The notes beneath the pieces are model-generated. The model worked only from the letters and a program-made list of their open reading frames with translations, was not told the origin of the DNA and ran no database searches. Positions 1 to 7,027 of a DNA stretch of 27,927 bases are shown here, one piece after another. Where the stretch lies: positions 1-27,927 of IMG/VR virus record IMGVR_UViG_3300035698_022859. One strand, 5' to 3'. The stretch's first letter is position 1. Each line of letters begins with the position of its first letter. Source of the stretch: a virus. The position numbers were made by a program, and so were the translations under genes.

Positions 1-1
1 T

Positions 2-280
2 TTATTGGATTATCTAACAATTCCATATGATATAATAGTAAAAACTTTTGGTGAACCTGGAGAATCTGATGGATATAAAGTTGATGCAGAATGGGAAATT
101 GAATTTGAAGATGGAAATGTAGCAACTTTATATAATTATAAATCAGGAAAAAATTATTTAGGAGAGAAAGGTATTCCAACAAAAGATATTAAAGAATGGC
201 ATATTGGTGGACGTAAAAGATCAGTTGTAAAAGATGTAATAGATATATTAAATGATACGTTAGAAAAAGAAGGTATATAA
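2..280 (+). CDS. Small hypothetical protein, possibly 5'-truncated by the window edge
   Basis: The frame is open from the first bases, so the true start may lie outside the window; the first usable start inside is TTG at position 5, and no ribosome binding site can be seen before it. From that TTG the protein is 91 residues, acidic, and contains a segment around residues 27-70 (EIEFEDGNVATLYNYKSG ... EWHIGG). This looks like a small protein I associate with many tailed phages that has no known function; that recognition is from memory and not verified. The stop codon TAA ends at 280 and shares its last base with the ATG of the following radical SAM gene, so the two are probably translationally coupled. 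Confidence 0.75.
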   Translation, partial: LLDYLTIPYDIIVKTFGEPGESDGYKVDAEWEIEFEDGNVATLYNYKSGKNYLGEKGIPTKDIKEWHIGGRKRSVVKDVIDILNDTLEKEGI

Positions 281-1326
281 TGTCGAAAATAAGAATTGTT
301 AATTGGTTATTAACCAGAAGATGTAATCTTAAATGTTCTTATTGTGCAATATCAAGAAATTATAAAAATAAACCAATTGAATATCCTAATATGAAACATT
401 ACTATAAAAATGAAATGTCAACTGGATATATTATCAATGGATTAAGAAAATTAAAAGAACATAATCCAAATTGCTTTAATATATTTTACGGAGGCGAGCC
501 ATTTATAAGGGATGATTTAGTAGAGATTATAAATTTTTGTAATAAGGAGAATATATATTATACAATAATTAGTAATAATTCACCAGAGATTCAACCAAAA
601 ATTGAAACATTTTTTAAAGAAGTTGATATAGTTTATGGTTTTACTGGATCAGTTGATCCTGTTTTAATTGGTGGAGATCCTGATGATGATAGGACTAAGA
701 AAAGTCGATATGCAATTAAACAATTTTCAAAATTGAAAACTCGTGTTAAAGATTTAGTTGCTGAAATGACTGTATCAAAAGATAATATTCCATATTTATT
801 TGACACTATTCAATATCTAACAGAACTTGGAGTATCAACTGATTTAACTTATATTGATATAGCTAAGAATCCTTATTATGATTTTTCTAATATTCATGAT
901 CCAAGTGTATTAGTTTCAAAAACAGATGAATTGATGGAAATAATAAATTCAATGTTAAGTAATAAATTTGATCTTATTATGGATGAAAAAAATATTGAAA
1001 TGATGGAATTGGTTTTACCTTCTGATTATGATTGTAAATTTGAAGATGGAATTCATAATATAACAGTTGATGCAGATGGTTCTCTAAGAACTTGTTTAAG
1101 AATTTCAGGTATTGAATCTCACAGACTTTATTTAAATTCTATATTCACAAAAGATTTAAATCTAAAACCAGAAGTAAAAGAATACATTGTAGATGATAAA
1201 AAATTGTTTTGTAAAAAATGTAATTGGACATGTGTGGTATTTTCAAAATACATGACAGATGATGAAAGTGTTATAAATGATTTAGGTCATTTAGAAAAAA
1301 GGGGATTGAAAAATGAAATGGATTAA
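280..1326 (+). CDS. Radical SAM enzyme with Cys-rich (SPASM/twitch-like) C-terminus
   Basis: The 348-residue protein has the radical SAM cluster motif CX3CX2C at C15, C19 and C22, followed by the SAM-binding motif GGEP at 71-74. These bind a 4Fe-4S cluster and S-adenosylmethionine to make a 5'-deoxyadenosyl radical. The C-terminal part holds C252, C272 and a CX2CX3C group at 311-318, resembling the auxiliary-cluster region of SPASM/twitch enzymes, which often modify peptides or proteins. The substrate is not visible: no obvious short precursor peptide lies next to it. QueE is unlikely because it is shorter and has no such C-terminal cysteines. The gene overlaps the previous one by one base and the next by 14 bases, pointing to a coupled operon. 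The family is clear; the reaction is unknown. Confidence 0.9.
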   Translation: MSKIRIVNWLLTRRCNLKCSYCAISRNYKNKPIEYPNMKHYYKNEMSTGYIINGLRKLKEHNPNCFNIFYGGEPFIRDDLVEIINFCNKENIYYTIISNNSPEIQPKIETFFKEVDIVYGFTGSVDPVLIGGDPDDDRTKKSRYAIKQFSKLKTRVKDLVAEMTVSKDNIPYLFDTIQYLTELGVSTDLTYIDIAKNPYYDFSNIHDPSVLVSKTDELMEIINSMLSNKFDLIMDEKNIEMMELVLPSDYDCKFEDGIHNITVDADGSLRTCLRISGIESHRLYLNSIFTKDLNLKPEVKEYIVDDKKLFCKKCNWTCVVFSKYMTDDESVINDLGHLEKRGLKNEMD

Positions 1327-1597
1327 TGATATTACAACTTTTTGGGAGCAGATAAAAGCAAACGATGAAAGTATAATTAAATTTACAAAGAAAAATGGAA
1401 CAATTAGGAATATGAGATGTACTTTAAATTTTGAAAGAATTCCTGAAAACAAAATTCCAAAAGGGACAGGAACTAGTGGAGGAGATGGAATTATTAAAGT
1501 TTTTGATTTGGACAAACGTGATTGGAGATCTGTTCCATTTGAAAGAGTTCATTGGATAAAAGATAAAAAACAAAATAGATTTTATGTGAGGAGATAG
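1313..1597 (+). CDS. WYL_2 / DUF2693-like SH3-barrel phage protein
   Basis: This 94-residue basic protein carries the pattern RNMRCTLNFERIP (residues 31-43), then an IxVFDL strand and WRSVPFERVHWI near the C-terminus. I recognise this as the small Sm/SH3-like beta-barrel family called WYL_2 (formerly DUF2693), common in large phages and often annotated only as SH3 beta-barrel fold-containing protein. The molecular role is not established; nucleic-acid or ligand binding is a guess from the WYL relationship. The ATG at 1313 lies inside the end of the radical SAM gene, after a GGGGA stretch that can serve as ribosome binding site. Confidence 0.85.
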   Translation: MKWINDITTFWEQIKANDESIIKFTKKNGTIRNMRCTLNFERIPENKIPKGTGTSGGDGIIKVFDLDKRDWRSVPFERVHWIKDKKQNRFYVRR

Positions 1598-1603
1598 ATC
1601 TTA

Positions 1604-1966
1604 ATGACAATAATAAATGAATTACTGAAAGAATTTAAAAATAGTGATCTTTCTGAAAAAGTTCAAATAATATGTGATAAAATAAAAGAACAAGAAACAG
1701 AAGATGATAATGACAAATACAAACCAAAAGGAAATAATATATTTTTATGTTTATCAATAACCCCACTATTAAAAGGGGAGATTTCATTTCTATGTCTTGA
1801 GAGGGAATTTAAAGATCAATTTATTATTTCTGTTTGGACTGGTTATTTAATAAAAATAAAAGAGAATTTGGAAAAAGTAAAAAGGGTGAAAATCATCCAA
1901 GTTAAAGAATATAATCCAGAAAAAGTATTAAAGAAATATGCAGAAGTAATGACTCATTATAATTAA
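1604..1966 (+). CDS. Hypothetical protein, 120 residues
   Basis: I do not recognise this protein. It begins at ATG 1604 after GAGGAG at 1588-1593 and ends TAA at 1966, eleven bases before the next gene. The first 45 residues are charged and probably helical. The middle (residues 43-80) alternates hydrophobic strands (NIFLCLSITPLL, GEISFLCLE, QFIISVWTG), and the end is a lysine-rich helix. There is no signal peptide or membrane segment. It is the last gene before the E2-like gene and may belong to the same transcript, but nothing in it suggests a function. Confidence 0.8.
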   Translation: MTIINELLKEFKNSDLSEKVQIICDKIKEQETEDDNDKYKPKGNNIFLCLSITPLLKGEISFLCLEREFKDQFIISVWTGYLIKIKENLEKVKRVKIIQVKEYNPEKVLKKYAEVMTHYN

Positions 1967-1977
1967 AGGAGAAATAA

Positions 1978-4449
1978 GTGAATACACAAGATGAAATTAG
2001 AATTTCTCACGATTATACAAATGTTGTTGTAACTGATATAGATAATGATAAACCAATAATAAGAAAGAACACTTTTGAAACAATAGAATTAAGCAATTTA
2101 ATAAGTGCTTGTAATAACAATGATATTAATCCATTGAATTGTAGATTCAGTAAAAAAAATGAAAATGAAACTATATTTATTATTGAAGATAGTCCAGCGA
2201 TAAGAAATATTTTTGTAAACTTGGATATGACATCTACAATTGAGAAATTAATAAAAACTGGTAAGTTTGCTAAATATAATATAAATGACAGAATTTATAA
2301 TAATTCTGATCCAAACCCTTTTCAATTATCATTTCCTTATATTGTTTATATTGTTACTATAAATAATAGTGACTTATCTTTATCTAGTATGCGTATATTT
2401 TTCAGATTATCTCCTATTACGAATAGAAATGATTATTTATTAAAAGCTAATTTATTAAATTTAGACGGAAGTCAAAATATGTGTCTTGGAAATATTAATT
2501 CTGTTATAACTTCTGATAATAGAGGTATATACAATCCTGCTAATGCTTGTCAACATTATATTGATAATTTTTGGAATAGTCCATTTAATCATGATTATAT
2601 TATGAATTATTCAGAATATTCTAAAAGAGATAATTGTAATGAAATCAGTGATTATATAACTTGGGAATATTTTACTAAAGTAGATCCAATGTTTATTTAT
2701 AAAATAAATTGGGTAAAATATATTAGGAATATTAATTATTTTTTAAAGATATATGATAATAGTAATAGAAATTTCAATTATTACACAATAAAAGATTTAT
2801 TAAATATTAAAAATTTAAAAAATGATTTAAAATCAAAACATTCTTTTGTAAAAACTATATTTGAATCTGAATACTTGGGAGGAATGGAACTTTCAGAGGG
2901 TGATTCTATTAAGTTTAAATCTAAAAAAGAAGTCTATGTTTATCAAATTTTAACAAGAATTGATAATCCTGATCTTAAAAGTGCAATTCTTGAATTTGAA
3001 AATGGGAAAAAAATTAATTACAAATTAACAAATAGATTTAAAAACTATATAAAAGAGCAATATAATAATAGTGAATATTTAAATAGTGGAACATTGAAAA
3101 ATGGCGAAATTGTAAAAATAGGTGATTGTTTAGATATTTCAGATACAATAGAAAGATTTAAAATAATAAAAAGTTTTAGAAAAGGAATTGATAATTATAT
3201 AGAAGTATCGTTTGATGAAACAATGCCAAATGATTTTTATATTCTTGAAAGTCTTAATGCAAAAGTACATAATTTTGATAATCTTATTGTTCATGGAAAA
3301 CCACTAAAAGAAGGAGATGTTTTATATATTTTAGATAAAAATATCAATGGTTCAATTAATAACATATCATCAGAAATAATATTCAGTAATTTTAAAATTA
3401 GAAATAGCGGAAATCTTTTTCTTCAATTTAAGTATTCTCTTAGTGAATCAACTCATAATATAAAAGAAAATGAAATTGAATATAATACAATTCGTAAAGA
3501 AGATTTAGATCGTATTCCTGAAATAAAAACAACTAGATCATATTTTAATTTAAAATATGGTAAATTTAAAATAATTGGAGATAAATGTATTGCATATCAT
3601 CATGAAGAAAATTCAACTTTTGAAAATATATGCATAGATATTTTTAAGAATGATGGAAAAACTATTGAAATTCCTTCTTCTATTTTAAATATTTCTTTTA
3701 GTATTGGGGATAAAGTTGTTTCTGCCGATTGGGATAATCCAGTTGATATGTTAATTACTAAAACGATTACTAATTTTATAATTGATACTGAGTCAAAGAG
3801 TATTTCATTTGAGTTAACTGACAAAAAGAAAAATGTAAGCATTGTACCATATATAATTGAGAAAACTTTTATTCAAGTTGGAAAGATTAGAAAAATATCA
3901 AACAACTGGTTAGGAGTTAATTCTGGATCAAAAATAATAGCAAGTCAATCTAAAATTAAAAACTTTCCAAAGAAGGATACGAATATAATAATTGGATTCA
4001 TAACAGATACAGGAACTGATCAACCACTAGTTCTATGTAGTAATTGTTGTACTATATGGTTTGATAATTTAATGGATAAATTTAAAATTATACCAAAATC
4101 AAACTCTTTATGGAAAAAACATATTCATTGTGATATAGATCTTACGAAAATCAAAATTCAAAAATCTGATATTATTTCCAGACGAAATGATTCTATACCA
4201 CATGGAATTGCAACTAGAAATAATAGATATACGAGTAGGTATGAGTTAGAATCCTATTATTCATATCATAATAATATTAGGCATAATAAAAAATTATTTG
4301 GAATTATAAATCCTCGACTTATAAATAAAGAAATAGAATATTCAAGAGAATTAAAATCTGCAGTATTAACACTTCATGGAACTATGGTTCCAGTTATTGA
4401 TGGTAAATTAGTTTCTTATTTAAGAGAAAGGACTGTTAATAATGTTTAA
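1978..4449 (+). CDS. E2-like (PRTRC protein B-like) domain fused to long beta-rich tail
   Basis: The 823-residue protein starts at GTG 1978 behind AAAGGAGA. Its N-terminal ~245 residues carry the pattern of the bacterial E2-like family of PRTRC protein B: hydrophobic strands around 117-145 (FPYIVYIV, MRIFFRLSP), then NLLNLDGSQNMCLGN (158-172) with candidate catalytic Cys169, then FWNSPFNHDY (198-207). E2 proteins accept a ubiquitin-like protein on this cysteine and pass it to a target. The remaining ~570 residues are unusual for an E2. They look like serial small beta-barrels with recurring GD turns (SEGDSIKF, KEGDVLYI, SIGDKVVSADW) and a cysteine group at 687-691. That tail may choose the substrate or anchor the enzyme (inference). 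It overlaps the JAB gene by eight bases, which supports co-production. The E2 call rests on motif reading, not on a profile search. Confidence 0.75.
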   Translation: MNTQDEIRISHDYTNVVVTDIDNDKPIIRKNTFETIELSNLISACNNNDINPLNCRFSKKNENETIFIIEDSPAIRNIFVNLDMTSTIEKLIKTGKFAKYNINDRIYNNSDPNPFQLSFPYIVYIVTINNSDLSLSSMRIFFRLSPITNRNDYLLKANLLNLDGSQNMCLGNINSVITSDNRGIYNPANACQHYIDNFWNSPFNHDYIMNYSEYSKRDNCNEISDYITWEYFTKVDPMFIYKINWVKYIRNINYFLKIYDNSNRNFNYYTIKDLLNIKNLKNDLKSKHSFVKTIFESEYLGGMELSEGDSIKFKSKKEVYVYQILTRIDNPDLKSAILEFENGKKINYKLTNRFKNYIKEQYNNSEYLNSGTLKNGEIVKIGDCLDISDTIERFKIIKSFRKGIDNYIEVSFDETMPNDFYILESLNAKVHNFDNLIVHGKPLKEGDVLYILDKNINGSINNISSEIIFSNFKIRNSGNLFLQFKYSLSESTHNIKENEIEYNTIRKEDLDRIPEIKTTRSYFNLKYGKFKIIGDKCIAYHHEENSTFENICIDIFKNDGKTIEIPSSILNISFSIGDKVVSADWDNPVDMLITKTITNFIIDTESKSISFELTDKKKNVSIVPYIIEKTFIQVGKIRKISNNWLGVNSGSKIIASQSKIKNFPKKDTNIIIGFITDTGTDQPLVLCSNCCTIWFDNLMDKFKIIPKSNSLWKKHIHCDIDLTKIKIQKSDIISRRNDSIPHGIATRNNRYTSRYELESYYSYHNNIRHNKKLFGIINPRLINKEIEYSRELKSAVLTLHGTMVPVIDGKLVSYLRERTVNNV

Positions 4450-5467
4450 AGTATTTATTAATGATGGACATGACGAATTACCAAATGATGATATATTTTA
4501 TATTGTTAGTAAAGAAGGAATTTTCCTAAAAAAGAAAACTGGTCTTATTAGTAGTGTAATGCCTGTGGATAAAATTTCTATTTTGCAAAATATAGATTTA
4601 GTAAATCAAGCATCAATTGATATACCAAAAATTGGAAGTGAAAATTTTTCAAAAATTGTTAATTTCTTCAAAGAAGTTTATAAAGAATTTTATGGGGAAA
4701 GTATTGTCTTAATTTATTTTAATGAAAAAATAAAAAGATTTAAATTTATAGTTCCTAAACAAGTAGTAACCGGTTCTAGTATTACATATAAACCGGAAAA
4801 TATTAAAGATCATAATTTAATTGGAGATATTCATAGTCATGCAAGTATGTCAGCTTTTCATTCAGGAACAGATGATGCAGATGAAAAGGCATTTGATGGA
4901 ATCCATATAACTGTTGGAAATGTAAATACTAAAAATGTTACTATATCTGCATCAATTGTAGTAAACGGAAATCGTGTTATGATTGAACCAGAAGATTATA
5001 TTTATGGAATTAAAAAAGTTGCTATTAAAGAGAAAAAGAAAGAGGATAATAGAAGCAGAAGTATAGTTGATTTAGATTATGATTTTTTAAATGATTTTGG
5101 ATATAATTTTTCTGAAATTATGAAAAGAGCAACCAGTATTTCATATAGTAAAGAAAATCAATATTCAATTGAAGTTTCTAAAGAAAGAAGTAAAATTAAT
5201 AAAAACTGGATAACCAAAGTATCTAAACCAAAACCTATTCCTCATAATTTCGTTCAAAAGTTAGGTTTCGGAACACATTTAACAAATACAATTAGTAATT
5301 TTAAATCAACTTCTTTAAAAGATAATATAAAACCCGGAGTTATTGAAGATGATATAGCTCCTTGTATAAATTGTATTTACAGAGATTATAAAATTGATTT
5401 ATTAGATGAAGAAGCCGATGATGAGAATGAATGGATTTTTGATATTAATACTTTTGAAGAAATGTAG
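4442..5467 (+). CDS. JAB/JAMM metallopeptidase, PRTRC protein A-like
   Basis: The 341-residue protein has the JAMM zinc motif HxHx7SxxD at H131, H133, S141 and D144, in the context GDIHSHASMSAFHSGTDD, with an upstream glutamate (E82 or E86) as likely catalytic base. The N-terminal segment (FYIVSKEGIFLKKK, residues 19-32) also fits the start of PRTRC protein A. JAB peptidases cut after the terminal glycine of ubiquitin-like proteins, either to expose it or to remove the tag from a target. The C-terminal 150 residues are charged, with a CX2C pair near 315, and have no match I know. The gene overlaps the E2-like gene by eight bases and lies eleven bases before a ThiF gene, the order expected of a conjugation cassette. 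Confidence 0.85.
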   Translation: MFKVFINDGHDELPNDDIFYIVSKEGIFLKKKTGLISSVMPVDKISILQNIDLVNQASIDIPKIGSENFSKIVNFFKEVYKEFYGESIVLIYFNEKIKRFKFIVPKQVVTGSSITYKPENIKDHNLIGDIHSHASMSAFHSGTDDADEKAFDGIHITVGNVNTKNVTISASIVVNGNRVMIEPEDYIYGIKKVAIKEKKKEDNRSRSIVDLDYDFLNDFGYNFSEIMKRATSISYSKENQYSIEVSKERSKINKNWITKVSKPKPIPHNFVQKLGFGTHLTNTISNFKSTSLKDNIKPGVIEDDIAPCINCIYRDYKIDLLDEEADDENEWIFDINTFEEM

Positions 5468-5478
5468 AAAGGAAAATT

Positions 5479-6156
5479 ATGAGAATCGTAGTAATCGGTA
5501 TTGGTGGTATAGGAACAATTTTAGTTGATAAAATTTCAAGATTTTTAAATTATTCAAATTTAGAAATAAAAGAAATGATTCTTGTTGATGGGGATGATTT
5601 TGAACCTAAGAACTCTGAAAGACAAGAATTCACTGAATTTGGACCCAAAGCTGAAACTAAAGCTTATGAAATTATTAGGAAATTTAAATTATTAGGAAGA
5701 GTTGTTAAGTCCATAAATATTCATATTTCAACTGAAAACATAGGAGGGATTATTCAAGATGGTGACATAATATTATTATGTGTTGATAACCACACAACAA
5801 GAAAATTGGTTTCTGATTATTGTGAAGCTCTACAGAATATTACTATTATTTCTGGAGGAAATGATTACACAGATGGAAATGTAATGATTTATGTTAGAAA
5901 AGATAATATTAATTATACACCAACATTAACTAAATATCATCCAGAAATAAATAAACCAGAGGACAAACATCCTGAGGAAATGTCTTGTCAAGAACTTGCT
6001 AATGTAGAACCACAAATATTCTTTACAAATCTGATGGCAGCAACATTTATGTGCTGTGCTTTTTATAATATTATTATAAAGAAAAATATGAAGTATAGTG
6101 AAGTGTATTTTGATGTATTAAGTATGAAAAGTGATTCAAAAACAAGAAAAGTCTAA
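5479..6156 (+). CDS. ThiF/E1-like adenylating enzyme (first copy)
   Basis: The 225-residue protein has the Rossmann nucleotide-binding glycines GxGGxG at residues 7-12, then LVDGDDFEPKNSERQEF at 35-51, matching the ThiF/MoeB/E1 signature with an acidic motif followed by N-x-x-R-Q. A second glycine-rich turn (SGGNDYTDG) lies at 125-133, and MSC with Cys170 is a candidate thiol acceptor. Such enzymes adenylate the C-terminal glycine of a ubiquitin-like protein and then hold it as a thioester. The protein is at the short end for the family, with no extra C-terminal domain. It starts at ATG 5479 after AAAGGA, between the JAB gene and the ubiquitin-like gene, and resembles the ThiF member of PRTRC cassettes. 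Confidence 0.85.
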   Translation: MRIVVIGIGGIGTILVDKISRFLNYSNLEIKEMILVDGDDFEPKNSERQEFTEFGPKAETKAYEIIRKFKLLGRVVKSINIHISTENIGGIIQDGDIILLCVDNHTTRKLVSDYCEALQNITIISGGNDYTDGNVMIYVRKDNINYTPTLTKYHPEINKPEDKHPEEMSCQELANVEPQIFFTNLMAATFMCCAFYNIIIKKNMKYSEVYFDVLSMKSDSKTRKV

Positions 6157-6181
6157 AGAACAAACATAAAGGAGATACATT

Positions 6182-6706
6182 ATGTTGACATACGAAAGCT
6201 TGACCGATAAAACCGTTGCGGAACTTCGTCAGATTTGTAGAGATAGTAGTATTGTTGGAATGAGCAAGAAAAGAAAGGATATTATCATTACTGCTATTCT
6301 TAACCATCAAGATGAAGGAGCTGATATTAACCATCAAGATGAAGGAGCTGATATTACCCATCAGAATGAAGGAGCAGAATCCACACAAGAAGAGGATACG
6401 AGTGATGTGGTTACTTCTCTTGAGGGAAGTTTTTCTAGTCATTTGAGTAGACCTGATGCACAATTTGGCAATAAAGCAACAACCACAGTTAGAGTTTCTT
6501 GTGGTGCTTCGTCTGGGGATTTTCCGGTTGTTGGAAAAACAGTAGGAGCTGTTGCTGAATATCTTAGGGAGGTTCTGAATGTTGAAAGAATGTCTCGTGG
6601 TTTAGTCAACGGTAATGAAGTTGCTGATTCTTATATTTTAACTGAATATGATATTCTTGAATTTCTGAAACCAGCTGGTCGTAAGGGAGTTATATTAACA
6701 AAATAA
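6182..6706 (+). CDS. SAP-like domain fused to ubiquitin-like (beta-grasp) protein
   Basis: The 174-residue protein has three parts. Residues 7-40 (TVAELRQICRDS ... GMSKKRKDIIITAIL) read as a SAP/Rho-N-like helix-extended-helix module, usually a DNA- or RNA-binding element. Residues 41-66 are a nine-residue repeat (NHQDEGADI). Residues 100-174 look like a beta-grasp ubiquitin/MoaD-like domain: TVRVSCGASSGDFPVVGKTV, RGLVNGNEV, then YDILEFLKPAGRKG. The C-terminus is GRKGVILTK, so Gly169 (or Gly166) could become the conjugating end after trimming by the neighbouring JAB enzyme (inference). The gene is visibly GC-richer than its neighbours and uses CGT arginine and TCG serine codons instead of the usual AGA and TCA/TCT. 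It has a good ribosome binding site (AAAGGAGA) and ends before a strong hairpin. It is the likely modifier of the cassette. Confidence 0.75.
   Translation: MLTYESLTDKTVAELRQICRDSSIVGMSKKRKDIIITAILNHQDEGADINHQDEGADITHQNEGAESTQEEDTSDVVTSLEGSFSSHLSRPDAQFGNKATTTVRVSCGASSGDFPVVGKTVGAVAEYLREVLNVERMSRGLVNGNEVADSYILTEYDILEFLKPAGRKGVILTK
6302..6382 (+). repeat. 27-bp in-frame tandem repeat, 3 copies
   Basis: Two identical 27-base units (6302-6328, 6329-6355) are followed by a third, diverged unit (6356-6382). Each encodes nine residues (NHQDEGADI, NHQDEGADI, THQNEGAES), forming an acidic linker between the SAP-like and ubiquitin-like parts of the protein. Identity of the first two copies at the base level points to a recent duplication, so the copy number may vary between related phages. 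Confidence 0.95.
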
Positions 6707-6729
6707 CAAAATAACAATTTAAACTAAAC

Positions 6730-6767
6730 ATTTTGTATTGGAGAGTAATTTTTCTCCAATACAAAAT
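6730..6767 (+). terminator. Strong hairpin after the ubiquitin-like gene (terminator or RNA-processing site)
   Basis: A perfect inverted repeat of 14 bases (6730-6743 with 6754-6767) extends by one A-T pair into the loop, which is T-rich. It lies in the 75-base gap between the ubiquitin-like gene and the next gene. No T-run follows the stem, so a textbook intrinsic terminator is not seen. Partial termination, protection of the upstream mRNA end, or processing are all possible. It would let the ubiquitin-like gene be expressed at a different level from the genes after it. Confidence 0.75.
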
Positions 6768-6781
6768 CAGAAAGGATATTT

Positions 6782-7024
6782 ATGGGATATAATGGCGATA
6801 AAGATAAGTTAATAAAGCTTTTTGAATATAAGAATGAAAAAGATACATTGTTAATATCTATTTTTTCATATGATGGAGCAAGTCCAAAATTACAAATTCA
6901 CAGAGCATTTGAAAAAAAAGATGGAACATTATCTTATGGTAAAATGGGAAGACTAACAATTGATGAAATGAGATTTTTAAATGATAATATAGAACAAATA
7001 TTTAATTCAATGGAGTCTAAATAA
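6782..7024 (+). CDS. Small PC4/YdbC-like protein (tentative)
   Basis: The 80-residue protein starts at ATG 6782 after AAAGGA. Its pattern LLISIFSYDGASPKLQIHRAFEKK, then YGKMGRLTIDEMRFLNDNIEQI, resembles the PC4/YdbC fold: four strands with a PK-x-x-I-R-like turn, a KMG motif and a final helix. PC4-like proteins bind single-stranded DNA and in some systems assist transcription. The likeness is by eye only; the protein could be an unrelated small alpha/beta protein. Its position between the ubiquitin-like gene and the second ThiF gene, upstream of the phage RNA polymerase, fits either a transcription role or a link to the conjugation cassette. Confidence 0.7.
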   Translation: MGYNGDKDKLIKLFEYKNEKDTLLISIFSYDGASPKLQIHRAFEKKDGTLSYGKMGRLTIDEMRFLNDNIEQIFNSMESK

Positions 7025-7027
7025 CTT

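Noticed and set aside
280-1326. Radical SAM gene as QueE, pairing with FolE2 in preQ0 synthesis
   Set aside because: It is much longer than QueE, has extra C-terminal cysteines, and the genes are 13 kb apart with no other pathway gene between them.
6074-6463. 129-residue open frame on the - strand with repeated SSFILMV
   Set aside because: It is the shadow of the 27-bp repeat in the Ubl gene; no ribosome binding site and it crosses two well-supported + strand genes.
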